Assembly (NCBI RefSeq): GCF_900177515.1
Contig: NZ_FXAK01000007.1
Coordinates: 1,038,501 to 1,102,500, forward strand
Reading direction: 5' to 3'
DNA from: Azospirillum oryzae
Lineage (GTDB): Bacteria > Pseudomonadota > Alphaproteobacteria > Azospirillales > Azospirillaceae
Length of the DNA: 64,000 bases
The position numbers and the translations under genes were made by a program. Shown piece after piece: positions 15,572 through 23,800 of the stretch. Positions within the stretch are counted from its first letter, which is position 1. The number at the start of each line of letters is the position of its first letter. Under the pieces are notes generated by a model. That model ran no database searches. It saw only the letters and a list, made by a program, of their open reading frames with translations, and was not told the DNA's origin.

Positions 15572-16420
15572 ATGCTGAAGACGATGCAGCCCGTGCTGGT
15601 GTCCCCAGCCTGGGCCGAGACGGCGGCTGCCCGCATGGTGCAGCTGACCCAGGCGAACCGCGCCGGCGGGGAGCTGCCGGCCAGCTGCTACCGGCTGGGC
15701 GAGGTCAACGGCACGCGCCGGCCCTACGAGGTGGACCAGGGCGTGGCGGTGGTGTCGGTCGCCGGGCTGCTGGTGCCCAAGCTGGGTTACATCGGCAGCA
15801 GCTGGGTCACCGGCTATGACGGGCTGCGCTTCCAACTGGCGCACGCCTTCGCCGATCCGGACGTCCGCGCCGTCTGCCTCGACATCGACAGCGGCGGCGG
15901 CATCGCCCAGGGCTGTTTCGACCTGGTGGACTGGATCGTTGCCGCGAAGAAGGCCGCGGCCAAGCCGGTGGGGGCCATCTGCAGCGAAGAGGCCTATTCC
16001 GCCGCCTACGCCGTCGCCTGCGCCGCCGACAGCATCGCGGTGCCGCGCACCGGTGGCGTGGGTTCGATCGGCGTCTGGCTGATGCATTGGGACTATTCCC
16101 GCATGCTGGAGGAGGCCGGGCTGAAGCCGACCATCATCCAGTCCGGCGCCCACAAGACCGATGGGCACCCCTATGCCGCGCTGCCCGAGGCGGTGCGCGC
16201 CGACTGGCAGGGGCAGGTCGATGCGTTGCGCCAGCTCTTCGCCGAAACCGTCGCCCGCGCCCGCGGGATCGACGTGGCGGCGGTCCTTACCACAGAGGCC
16301 CGCTGCTTTGAGGGGCCGGTCGGCACCGCCGAGGCCGTGCGCCTTGGGCTGGCCGATGCGGTCCTGCCACCCGACCAGGCCTTTTCGGCTCTGGTGGATC
16401 ATGTGAGGGAAAACCAGTGA
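15572..16420 (+). CDS. S49 family head maturation protease (lambda gpC-like)
   Basis: SppA/ClpP-fold serine protease, 282 aa, acting in the procapsid. The likely Ser-Lys dyad is Ser143 in EEAYSAAYAVAC and Lys195 in GAHKTDGHPY. The oxyanion-loop motif DIDSGGGIAQG is present. In lambda, gpC is 439 aa with the scaffold Nu3 nested at its 3' end. Here the protease is shorter and the scaffold-like part is a separate overlapping gene (ATGA at 16417). The ribosome site is weak (CGGAGCC). Confidence 0.93.
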   Translation: MLKTMQPVLVSPAWAETAAARMVQLTQANRAGGELPASCYRLGEVNGTRRPYEVDQGVAVVSVAGLLVPKLGYIGSSWVTGYDGLRFQLAHAFADPDVRAVCLDIDSGGGIAQGCFDLVDWIVAAKKAAAKPVGAICSEEAYSAAYAVACAADSIAVPRTGGVGSIGVWLMHWDYSRMLEEAGLKPTIIQSGAHKTDGHPYAALPEAVRADWQGQVDALRQLFAETVARARGIDVAAVLTTEARCFEGPVGTAEAVRLGLADAVLPPDQAFSALVDHVRENQ

Positions 16421-16989
16421 AGACGTTCAGCTTCGCTCACCTGAATCCCTTCGGCCGCTCCAAGGCCGCGGAAGGGGAGACCCAGGCGGGCACCGACACC
16501 ACCCCCAAGGCCGGCACCGGCGGCACCACGCCGCAGGCCGGTACCGGTGACGATGCCGACCAGAAGGACAAGGGCAAGGACAAGCCGAAGGACGGCGAGG
16601 AAGACGACGCGCCCGGCACTGGCGACGGTGGCGACAAGACCGCCAGCGGCCAGCAGGCCGCCGCGCCCGGCGAGCGCGAGCGCTGCGCCGCCATCTTCGC
16701 CGCGCCGGCCGCCGCCGGCCGCGTCCAGCTCGCCGCGCATCTGGCCTTCAACACCGACCTGACGGTCGAGGCCGCCTGCGCCGCGCTGGAGGCAGCACCC
16801 ATCGGCGCCACCGTGCCCGGCGCCTCCACCGGTAACCCGCTGGCGCTCGCCGCCATGGACGCCCACCCCAACCCGACCGTCGGCGCCTCCACCGACACCG
16901 CGACCATGAGCGACGACCAGAAGGCCGCCGCCGCGGTGCTGGCCAGCATGGCGGCCGTCGGGCTCATTTCCAACAAGGACGGCAAGTGA
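16417..16989 (+). CDS. Nu3-like scaffold / C-protein tail domain
   Basis: 190 aa. The first 85 residues are low-complexity Gly/Thr/Lys/Asp-rich linker. Then comes the motif RCAAIFAAPAAAGRVQLAAH, which in related phages is fused to the C-terminus of the S49 protease, and a helical tail. Its position between C and D and its four-base overlap with the protease fit a scaffold equivalent to Nu3. A separate ORF instead of a nested start is the difference from lambda. Function by position is likely; sequence support is moderate. Confidence 0.78.
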   Translation: MKTFSFAHLNPFGRSKAAEGETQAGTDTTPKAGTGGTTPQAGTGDDADQKDKGKDKPKDGEEDDAPGTGDGGDKTASGQQAAAPGERERCAAIFAAPAAAGRVQLAAHLAFNTDLTVEAACAALEAAPIGATVPGASTGNPLALAAMDAHPNPTVGASTDTATMSDDQKAAAAVLASMAAVGLISNKDGK

Positions 16990-17348
16990 TGACCTCCGCC
17001 AGCTTCTCCTCCATGACCAGTCAGCCGCTGCCGTCCCTGATCGCCGGCGAGTTCCCGCGCGTCACCCGGCTGGTGACCATCGCCAGCGGCGCCGGCGTGC
17101 TCGCCGCCGGCGCCGTGCTCGGCCGCATCACCGCCAGCAAGAAGTTCACCCTGTCGGCCGCCGCGTCCAGCGACGGCTCCGAAGCGGTGCGCGCGGTGCT
17201 GGCCGAGCCGGTGGACGCCACCGCGGCCGACGTCCAGGCCGTCGTCTACTTCACCGGCGAGTTCAACGCCGACCAGCTGACCTTCGGCGCCGGCCACTCC
17301 GCCGCGTCGGCGGCCGACGCGCTGCGCGACCTGTCGATCTTCATCTGA
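16989..17348 (+). CDS. Head decoration protein (gpD family)
   Basis: 119 aa (lambda gpD is 110). It trimerises on the expanded capsid. The region LIAGEFPRVTRLVTIASGAGVLAAGAVLG is the conserved beta-rich start of the family. Further on, AVLAEPVDATAADVQAVVYFTGEFN matches the D-like 'acceptor' strand. The ATG at 16989 overlaps the previous stop; GTG at 16986 is less likely. It is followed after 11 bp by the major capsid gene, as in lambda D-E. Confidence 0.9.
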   Translation: MTSASFSSMTSQPLPSLIAGEFPRVTRLVTIASGAGVLAAGAVLGRITASKKFTLSAAASSDGSEAVRAVLAEPVDATAADVQAVVYFTGEFNADQLTFGAGHSAASAADALRDLSIFI

Positions 17349-17359
17349 GGACCCCACCC

Positions 17360-18385
17360 ATGGACATCTATTCCACCCTCGCCATGCTGGGGGTGCTGCA
17401 GTCGCTGCGCGCCAAGGCCCCCCGCTTCCTGCTGAACATGTTCTTCCCGCTGGCCAGCTTCAGCGACGACGAAAAGATCATCTTCGACGTCGAGGTCGAT
17501 GACATCGAGATCGCCCCCTTCGTCTCGCCGCTGGCCGCCGGCCGCGTCGGCGCCGACACCGGCTATGAAACCCGGATGTTCGCCCCGGCCTATGTGAAAC
17601 CGCTGCACGACATCAAGCCGGGCGAGCCGCTGCGCCGGCTGGCCGGTGAACCGCTGAGCGGCACCCTGTCGGCCGGCGCCCGCGAACAGGCGATCCTGGG
17701 CGCCAAGCTGCAGCGCCAGCTGAACCAGATCCTGCGCCGCAAGGAGGTGATGGCGGCCGAGGTTCTGCGCACCGGCAAATGCGTGGTGAAGGGCGACGAT
17801 TACCCGGAGGTCCTGGTGGATTTCCAGCGCGACGGCGATCTGTCGCTGGTGCTGTCCGGCGCCGTCCGCTGGGGCGAGGCCGGTGTGTCGCCCTATGCCG
17901 ACGTGTCGGAGTGGATCGACCTTGTCGGGCGCAAGTCCGGCGCCGCGGTCAACGTCGTGGTGATGGACGCCAAGGCCTGGGCGCTGTTCGAGGCCGACCC
18001 CAAGCTGGAGAAGGTGCTCGACCGCACGCTGGGGCAGGCCGCCATCGTGCAGATGGGCTTCCAGCCCGGCGTGCCCGGCACCCCGGTGTTCAAGGGCCGC
18101 ATCGGCATGGTGGAGTTCTATACCTACAACGACACCTACAAGGATGCCGGCGCCACCAAGGAGCTGCTGCCGGACCACACGGTGCTGCTGGGCGCCACCG
18201 GCGCCATGGAGGGCATTCAGGCCCATGGCGCCATCCTCGACCCGCGCGCCGGCTACCAGGCCCTGGAGGTCTTCCCCAAGAGCTGGATCGAAGAGAACCC
18301 GGGCCGGCGCATGCTGCTGAGCCAGTCGGCGCCGCTGGTCTACCCGCGGCGTCCCAACGCCTGCATGTGCGCGACGGTGAGGTGA
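17360..18385 (+). CDS. Major capsid protein (gpE family)
   Basis: 341 aa, the same length as lambda gpE. Conserved landmarks include FFPLASFSDDEKIIFDV near residue 30, FAPAYVKPLHDIKPGEPLRR near 75-95, VVVMDAKAWALFEADPKL, LLPDHTVLLGATG and the C-terminal PKSWIEENPGRRMLLSQSAP. These mirror the gpE landmarks APGYVKP, FDPKGWALF and the NW...QSAPL tail. It should form an HK97-fold T=7 shell. It has a GAGGACC-type ribosome site in the 11-bp gap after D. Confidence 0.94.
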   Translation: MDIYSTLAMLGVLQSLRAKAPRFLLNMFFPLASFSDDEKIIFDVEVDDIEIAPFVSPLAAGRVGADTGYETRMFAPAYVKPLHDIKPGEPLRRLAGEPLSGTLSAGAREQAILGAKLQRQLNQILRRKEVMAAEVLRTGKCVVKGDDYPEVLVDFQRDGDLSLVLSGAVRWGEAGVSPYADVSEWIDLVGRKSGAAVNVVVMDAKAWALFEADPKLEKVLDRTLGQAAIVQMGFQPGVPGTPVFKGRIGMVEFYTYNDTYKDAGATKELLPDHTVLLGATGAMEGIQAHGAILDPRAGYQALEVFPKSWIEENPGRRMLLSQSAPLVYPRRPNACMCATVR

Positions 18386-18388
18386 TCC

Positions 18389-18718
18389 ATGGCCAAGCTG
18401 CGCCTGCTGGCCACCGTGAAGGTGGCAAAGGAGACCACGCTGCGGCCGGGGGCCGTCATCGAGGTCAAGGACCCGGAGGACGAACAGGCCGCTTCGCTGG
18501 TGGCCCGCGGCTTTGCCCGCTGGGTGAAGCCGGGGGACGAGGCCGAAGGGGAGGCTCTGCCGCTCGACCGCATCATCGCGGCGATCGGCAAGCTGGACCC
18601 GGCCAACGCCAAGCACTTCAAGGGCGGCAAGCCGGAGCTGAAGGCGCTGGGCGACGTGCTGGGGGCGGACATCACCGCCGACCAGCGTGACCAGGCCTGG
18701 GCGGCCCTGCAGGGCTGA
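18389..18718 (+). CDS. Phage protein at the FI position
   Basis: 109 aa. The N-terminal SH3-like beta segment (LRLLATVKVAKETTLRPGAVIEV) carries a DEQAASLVARGFARWV motif seen in small phage head-tail proteins. The C-terminal helix-extension-helix-like part GKPELKALGDVLGADI resembles Mu-type head-associated proteins. It starts 3 bp after the capsid gene. Its position equals lambda FI (packaging accessory), but sequence similarity to FI itself is not evident. Confidence 0.75.
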   Translation: MAKLRLLATVKVAKETTLRPGAVIEVKDPEDEQAASLVARGFARWVKPGDEAEGEALPLDRIIAAIGKLDPANAKHFKGGKPELKALGDVLGADITADQRDQAWAALQG

Positions 18719-18749
18719 CCGGCATCACCAGCGCCATCACCAGCAGTGA

Positions 18750-18786
18750 CGCGACACGGGCGGCCTTCGGGCCGCCCGTCGCGTTT
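18750..18786 (+). terminator. GC-rich hairpin with UUCG loop
   Basis: CGGGCGGCC and GGCCGCCCG pair around a TTCG tetraloop. The stem is extended by CGCGA/TCGCG after a 2-nt bulge (18750-18783) and followed by TTT. It probably attenuates transcription between capsid and tail-connector genes; the U-tract is short. Confidence 0.55.
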
Positions 18787-18798
18787 GGAGGCACGCCC

Positions 18799-19101
18799 AT
18801 GTTCTTCGATGACCTCAACGCCGCCTGCGTCGGCGCCTTCGGTGAGCCGGCGGTGATCCGCCGGGCCGGCCGGCCCGACATCACCGTCACCGGCATCTTC
18901 GACCGCCGGCACTATCAGGTGGAGACGGACGACGGGCCGGTCTCCACGCTGATGACCTCGTTGGCGGTGGTCGACGCCGACATGGGCGGGCCGGTGCCCG
19001 CCGGTGCCACCGTCGAGGTGCGCGGCCTGTCCTTCACGGTGTCGGAGCCGCGGCCGGACGGGCAGGGCATGACGGTCCTGCTGCTGCGGGAGTCGCGCTG
19101 A
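18799..19101 (+). CDS. Head-tail attachment protein (gpFII family)
   Basis: 100 aa. In lambda, FII binds below gpW and provides the tail attachment site. The start MFFDDLNAACVGAFGEPAVI and later TVTGIFDRRHYQVETDDGPV and ATVEVRGLSFTVSEPRPDGQG are the expected beta-barrel strands of the family. A TTTGGAGG ribosome site precedes the ATG. The stop overlaps the gpU-like gene (TGATG). Confidence 0.88.
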   Translation: MFFDDLNAACVGAFGEPAVIRRAGRPDITVTGIFDRRHYQVETDDGPVSTLMTSLAVVDADMGGPVPAGATVEVRGLSFTVSEPRPDGQGMTVLLLRESR

Positions 19102-19520
19102 TGCACCCCCGCACCCACATCCGCACCGCCATCGCCGCGGCGCTGGGCGTCGTCGCTCCCGTCACCGCCAACCGGGACGATCCGCTGCAGCCCGACGCGC
19201 TGCCCTGCATCGGCCTGTTCACGCCCGACGAGGCGACCCAGGAAATCACCATGGGCAGCCGGCGCCAGATGCGGCGCATGGACCTCTATGTCGACGGCTA
19301 CGTCCGCGCCGGTGCCGACCTGGACGACCAGCTGGACGCCATGGCGCTGCGCATCGAGCAGGCGATCGCCGCCGGCGGCAAGTTCGGCGGGACGCTGGAC
19401 CGCATCGAGCTGGTGCGCACCGTCACCGACCGCCTGACCAGCGGCGAGCTGAAGGCCGGGGTGACCCGCCTGCAGTTCGTCGTGACCTACCAGACCAGTT
19501 TCGGCCAGCCCAACGCCTGA
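19101..19520 (+). CDS. Tail terminator protein (gpU-like)
   Basis: 139 aa (lambda gpU is 131). It caps the tail tube and joins it to the head. The pattern of an N-terminal helix (RTHIRTAIAAALG), a beta strand LPCIGLFTPDEATQE, MDLYVDGYVRAGADLDDQLDAMA and a final strand RLQFVVTYQT matches U proteins. It is coupled to FII with no gap, so no gpZ gene is present between them. Confidence 0.85.
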   Translation: MHPRTHIRTAIAAALGVVAPVTANRDDPLQPDALPCIGLFTPDEATQEITMGSRRQMRRMDLYVDGYVRAGADLDDQLDAMALRIEQAIAAGGKFGGTLDRIELVRTVTDRLTSGELKAGVTRLQFVVTYQTSFGQPNA

Positions 19521-19559
19521 GTCCGACGCCTGAGCCCTCCGGAGCCTCCGGAGTTACCC

Positions 19560-19590
19560 GGCCGCCCGGATTTCGGGCGGCCTTTTCTTT
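19560..19590 (+). terminator. Rho-independent terminator
   Basis: GGCCGCCCG at 19560-19568 pairs with CGGGCGGCC at 19574-19582 across a 5-nt loop and is followed by TTTTCTTT. It separates the head-completion genes from the tail tube gene and may tune the level of the abundant tube protein. Confidence 0.75.
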
Positions 19591-19611
19591 GCCCGAAGGA
19601 GGGGCAATCCC

Positions 19612-20103
19612 ATGAGCGGCAACGCTGTTCAGAGCGCCGGCACGCGATACTTCATCGCCACCGGTTCCGACGCCACCAACAAGTGCTCCACCGCGGCGGA
19701 GTATGCCGCCCTGACCTGGGTCGAGGTCGAGGAAGTCGAGGATTTCGGCGCCTTCGGTGAGCAGTACGAGAAGGTCACCTACAAGACGCTGGGCGACGGC
19801 GCGGTCCACAAGAAGAAGGGCACGGTCGATTACGGCTCGGCCACCGTCAAGCTGGCCCGCGTGCCGACCGGCACCGGGCAGGCGGCGGTGAAGCTGGCGG
19901 CCAAGAACCGCAAGACCGCCTACAACCACAAGATCGAATTCGACGACGCCCCCGACGCCGGCACACCGACCACGATCTACCTCAACGCCTTCGTCATGGG
20001 CTACACGACCGAAATCGGCGGCAACGACAAGGTGATCGAGGCCAGTGTCGGCCTCGAAATCGACGCCGAACCGATCGAGGTGGCGGCCGCCGTCACGCCG
20101 TAA
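19612..20103 (+). CDS. Major tail tube protein (gpV-like)
   Basis: 163 aa. The beta-rich protein begins SAGTRYFIATGSDATNK and continues with WVEVEEVEDFGAFGEQYEKV, ALGDG-like KTLGDGAVHKKKGTVDYGS and the long strand GTPTTIYLNAFVMGYTTEIGGNDKV. This is the usual layout of siphovirus tube subunits. A CGAAGGAGGGG ribosome site precedes the ATG strongly, as expected for a major structural protein. It has no Ig-like C-terminal extension, unlike lambda gpV. Confidence 0.9.
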   Translation: MSGNAVQSAGTRYFIATGSDATNKCSTAAEYAALTWVEVEEVEDFGAFGEQYEKVTYKTLGDGAVHKKKGTVDYGSATVKLARVPTGTGQAAVKLAAKNRKTAYNHKIEFDDAPDAGTPTTIYLNAFVMGYTTEIGGNDKVIEASVGLEIDAEPIEVAAAVTP

Positions 20104-20190
20104 GCGCCGGGGCCCTGATGCCGGCAGCCCGCCCTGGCTGCCGGCCCCTTTCCCTGTTCGCACTTTCCCTGTCCAAAGCGAGATCCAGCC

Positions 20191-20589
20191 ATGACCGCCT
20201 CCAGCACGGCGCCGCGCTTCGCGCACGGCGTGATGACCATCAGCCTCGACGGCGAAGACATCGAGCTGTTCGCCAACGTCCGCGCCAGCCGCACCATCTG
20301 CCGCCTGTATGGCGGCCTGCAGCAGGCCTTCACCAACACCAACGCCTTCGATTTCGACACGCTGGTGAACGTCGTCAACGCCGCCGCCGGCCGCGTCGGC
20401 AAACAGGCCGAGGCCACCGCCGAGGCGATCTTCGCCGAGGGTGTCGTCGTCGTGGCGCCGCAGGTCCTGCTGTTCCTGAATTTCCTCGCCGGCGGCGGCA
20501 AGGCGCCCAAGACGGAAACCAAGAAGGCGGGCAAGACCGCGAAGGGTGACGCCGGCAGCGAGGCTGCCGCATCGGGGGAAGCCGGCTGA
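20191..20589 (+). CDS. Tail assembly chaperone (gpG-like)
   Basis: 132 aa. It lies between tube and tape measure genes, the invariant place of the G chaperone. It is made of a beta N-terminus (HGVMTISLDGEDIELFANV), helices (RTICRLYGGLQQAFTN) and a charged Lys/Ala/Glu tail where the frame change would occur. Translation of the tail can continue in the -1 frame to yield a G-T fusion of the lambda kind. The ribosome site is weak. Confidence 0.85.
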   Translation: MTASSTAPRFAHGVMTISLDGEDIELFANVRASRTICRLYGGLQQAFTNTNAFDFDTLVNVVNAAAGRVGKQAEATAEAIFAEGVVVVAPQVLLFLNFLAGGGKAPKTETKKAGKTAKGDAGSEAAASGEAG

Positions 20590-20846
20590 CCTTTCCGGAG
20601 TACGTGGACCAGATGTTCGCGTACGCCACGGGCTGGCTGGGATGGTCGCGCAGCGAAGCGTTGGACGCCCCGTTCCCCGACATCCAGCTGGCCCTGGACG
20701 GGAAGGTCGATTTCCTCGCCGCCACCACGCCTGGGGCCAAGCGCAAGACGCGCAAGCCCAAGGACGCGGCGGAGCTGAAGGAGCGGGCGCGGGCCGTCTT
20801 TGGCCTGAAGCGCCCGGAACAGGGCAAGGGCAGGGGCGCCGGGTGA
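20550..20846 (+). CDS. T part of the G-T tail chaperone, read by -1 frameshift
   Basis: The -1 frame relative to the G gene is open from 20550 to the stop at 20844-20846. It gives a protein piece beginning RLTFPEYVDQMFAYATGWLGW, with a Trp-rich helix and then a basic linker. It has no ribosome site of its own, and its first ATG (20604) falls inside the conserved segment. The natural product is therefore a fusion with the upstream protein. In lambda, gpT binds the tape measure. The tape measure gene starts 30 bp after the stop. Confidence 0.82.
   Translation, partial: RRQRGCRIGGSRLTFPEYVDQMFAYATGWLGWSRSEALDAPFPDIQLALDGKVDFLAATTPGAKRKTRKPKDAAELKERARAVFGLKRPEQGKGRGAG
20572..20580 (+). promoter_or_regulatory. 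Candidate -1 ribosomal slippery site
   Basis: In the G frame the codons are TCG GGG GAA. A P-site tRNA-Gly on GGG can re-pair with GGG one base back, entering the T frame. The site is 7 bp before the G stop and inside the 40-bp overlap (20550-20589), where a -1 switch must occur. It is not a perfect X XXY YYZ heptamer, so slippage efficiency is uncertain. Confidence 0.5.
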
Positions 20847-20876
20847 CTGGCGCCCTTTTCGTTTCCGGAGACCGGC

Positions 20877-23800
20877 ATGGCTGATTTCCCCGGCATGATG
20901 GTGCCGGTTGGCGCGGATGACTCCGGCCTGCGGCGGGTGCTGTCGCAGGCGGAAGCCCGCGTCGACCAGTTCGCCGGCCGCGTCGACGGCTCCGTGCGCC
21001 GGGCATCGTCCAGCTTTGACGCGCTGGGCCGCTCCGCGTCCGGCGTCGCCACCGCCGTGGTGGCTCTGGCCGGTGTGCAGCTCGGCACCGGAGCCGCCGA
21101 TTCCCTGGTGGAGGCCACCAAGGCTGCAATGGCGTTCCAAACCGCCGTTGCCCAGGTCGGCACTCTGCTGAAGGGGGCCGACACCAGCCGCTACGCCGCC
21201 CAGGTCAAGGATCTGGCGCGGCAGTTCGGCGGGCTGCCGACAGACCAGGCCAAGGCCCTCTACGAGGTCATTTCCGCCGGCGCCTACAGTGCGGCCAATG
21301 CCATCTCGGTGCTGACCGAGGCCAACCGGCTGGCGATCGGTGGCGTCACCGACGTGCAGACCGCCGCCGATGGCCTGACCTCCGTGCTCAACTCCTACGG
21401 AGCAGCTGCCGGCGGTGCGGCCAATGTTGCCGACGCCTTCTTCGCGTCCGCCGCCGCCGGCAAGACCAACATCAAGGAGCTGGCCTCCTACATCGGGCAG
21501 GTCGCCCCGATCGCGGCGCAGACCGGCGTGTCGCTGGACGAGCTAATGGCCGCCGCCGCGGCGCTGACCGCCAACGGCATCAAGACCTCCACCGCCATGG
21601 ACGGCATGCGGTCGGTGATCGCCGCCGTCCTGAAGCCGTCGCAGGAAGCGACCGCGACCGCCCGCGCGCTGGGGCTGGAGTTCAACGCCGGCGCGCTGAA
21701 GGCGAAGGGCCTCGCCAACTTCATCCAGGAGGTGGCCGATAAGACCGGCGGCAGCTCCGAGTCGATGGCCCTGCTGTTCGGCGGAGTCGAGGCGCTGCTG
21801 CCGGTGATGGCCCTGGCCAGCCGGGAAAGCACCGCCTTCGCCGACGCGCAGCAGGAGCTGCAGAACAAGGCGGGCGCCACTGAGGCCGCATACAGCCGCC
21901 TGGCCGAAACCGGGGAGCAGGTGGCCAGCCGCCTGCGTGCGGCGGCCGAGGTCTACCGCGTCGAACTGGGCGACCGGCTGCTGTCCGCGGTACAGCCGGC
22001 GATGGCGGGGCTTGCCGACAACTTCGACCGGGTGACGGCGGCGGCGGAAACCACCGCTCTGGCCCTGGGGGCGGCCTTCGTTGCCCGCGGCGTCGGGCCG
22101 GCCATCCAGGCTGCCGGGCAGCTCGCCGCTTCCCAGGTGGCGCTGCGCAAGGAGCTGCTGACCAACACCGGCCACCTGCTGCAGAAGGAGGCTGCGCTGC
22201 GCGCCGGCGCCGCCGCGACGGTGGAGGCGGCGGCGGCCGACGTCGCCGCGGCGCAGGCTGCCCAGGCCAAGGCCCGGTCCGACCTGGCTGCCCGCGCGAC
22301 GCAGTACGAGGCGGCGGCGGCGCTCGACGCCGCCATTGGCAAGACCGCGCGCCTGGTGCAGGCCGAGGAGGCGCTGATCGCCGCCCGCACCGCGCGGGCG
22401 GCGGCGGATGCGCGGGTGGCGGAGACCACGGTCGCGCTGACCATGGCGCAGAGTGCCCAGGCCTCTGCCATCGCGGGCACCGGTGTGGCGGCCACGGTCG
22501 CCTCGCGCGGCATGGCCCTGCTGTCGGGAGCCATGGCCCTGGTGGGTGGCCCGGTGGGTGCCGCCCTGCTGGCGGGCGCCGCGGCGGTCGCGGTCTTTTC
22601 CAGCGGGATGACCGCATCGGAAAAGGCGACGCGTCTGCACAGCGACGCGATGCGGGACTTCGACTCCGCCTTCGACCGCAGCACCGGCAAGGTGAAAACG
22701 ATGACGGAGGCGGTCGCCGCCCTGCGTCGTCAGAACCTGGAGGCTGCCCGCGACGCCGCCCTGGCTGCGGTGAAGCAGGAAGAGACCTACGCGCGTGCCG
22801 GTGCCTTCAAGATCGACCGCGCCGCCTACGAGTCCGGCCTGTCGAAGGAGGACGCCGCCAAGGTCTTCGGTCCGGCGCGCGAGCTTCAGCAGCAATTCCT
22901 CGCCGGCGCCATCGACGCCGAGGCGCTGTTTGCCGCCATCGACAAGCTGGCCAGCCAGGACGCCCGGCTGAAGCCGCTGGTCAAGGCCTTCGCGGAGTGG
23001 GCCGCTCCGCTGGCCAAGGCAAAGCAGGAGGTCAAGGAGACCGAGGCCGGGCTGGCGCTGCTGAACGGCACCGCCGACGATGCGGCCAAGGCCGTGCTCG
23101 GTGTCGGCACCAACGCGGCCACGGCGGCATCCGGCTTCCAGACCATGGGCGGTGAGGTCGCCGGACTGACGGCGAAGCTCGCTGACCTGGTGGCCAAGTC
23201 CAAGCAATTGGAGGTGCCGGCCGGCTACCAGCGGCGGCTGGCCGAGTTGGTCGGGCCGGAGCCGACGAATGGCGACGCCAAGGATCTCGACCTGTGGCGG
23301 CGCAAGCGCGACGCCGCCGATGCGACGCTGCGCCCGATCGTCGGTCTGGAAACCCAGGACCAGACCGCCGAGCTGGAGCGGCAGGCCAATAGGCAGCGCC
23401 TGTTGGCCGGTGCGGTCACCGATGCGGCCAAGGCGCACGCCCAGAACCGCATCGAGCTGGCCAAGGTGGCGATGGAATACCCCGGCCTTGGGGCGGAGAC
23501 GGCGAAGACTCTGCTGACGACCAAGGATTTCGGGGCGGTACTGAAGACGCTGCCGCTCGACCTGCAGCAGCGATGGGCCGTGCTGCAATCGTCGTCGCAG
23601 GCGCAACTGGCCGGGGCGGCGGCGCAGGGCACGCTGCAGCTGCAGCTGCAGACCGATGCGCAGGCGCGTCTGGCCGCTGCTGCCGGCAAGGGCGAGGCAG
23701 CAACCCGGCGGGCCACGATCGAGAACCAGGTCGCGGCCGCGGCGGTTCGTGGACTGTCGGCGGCAACCCGTACCAACCTGGAGGCACAGGAGCGCTCCAC

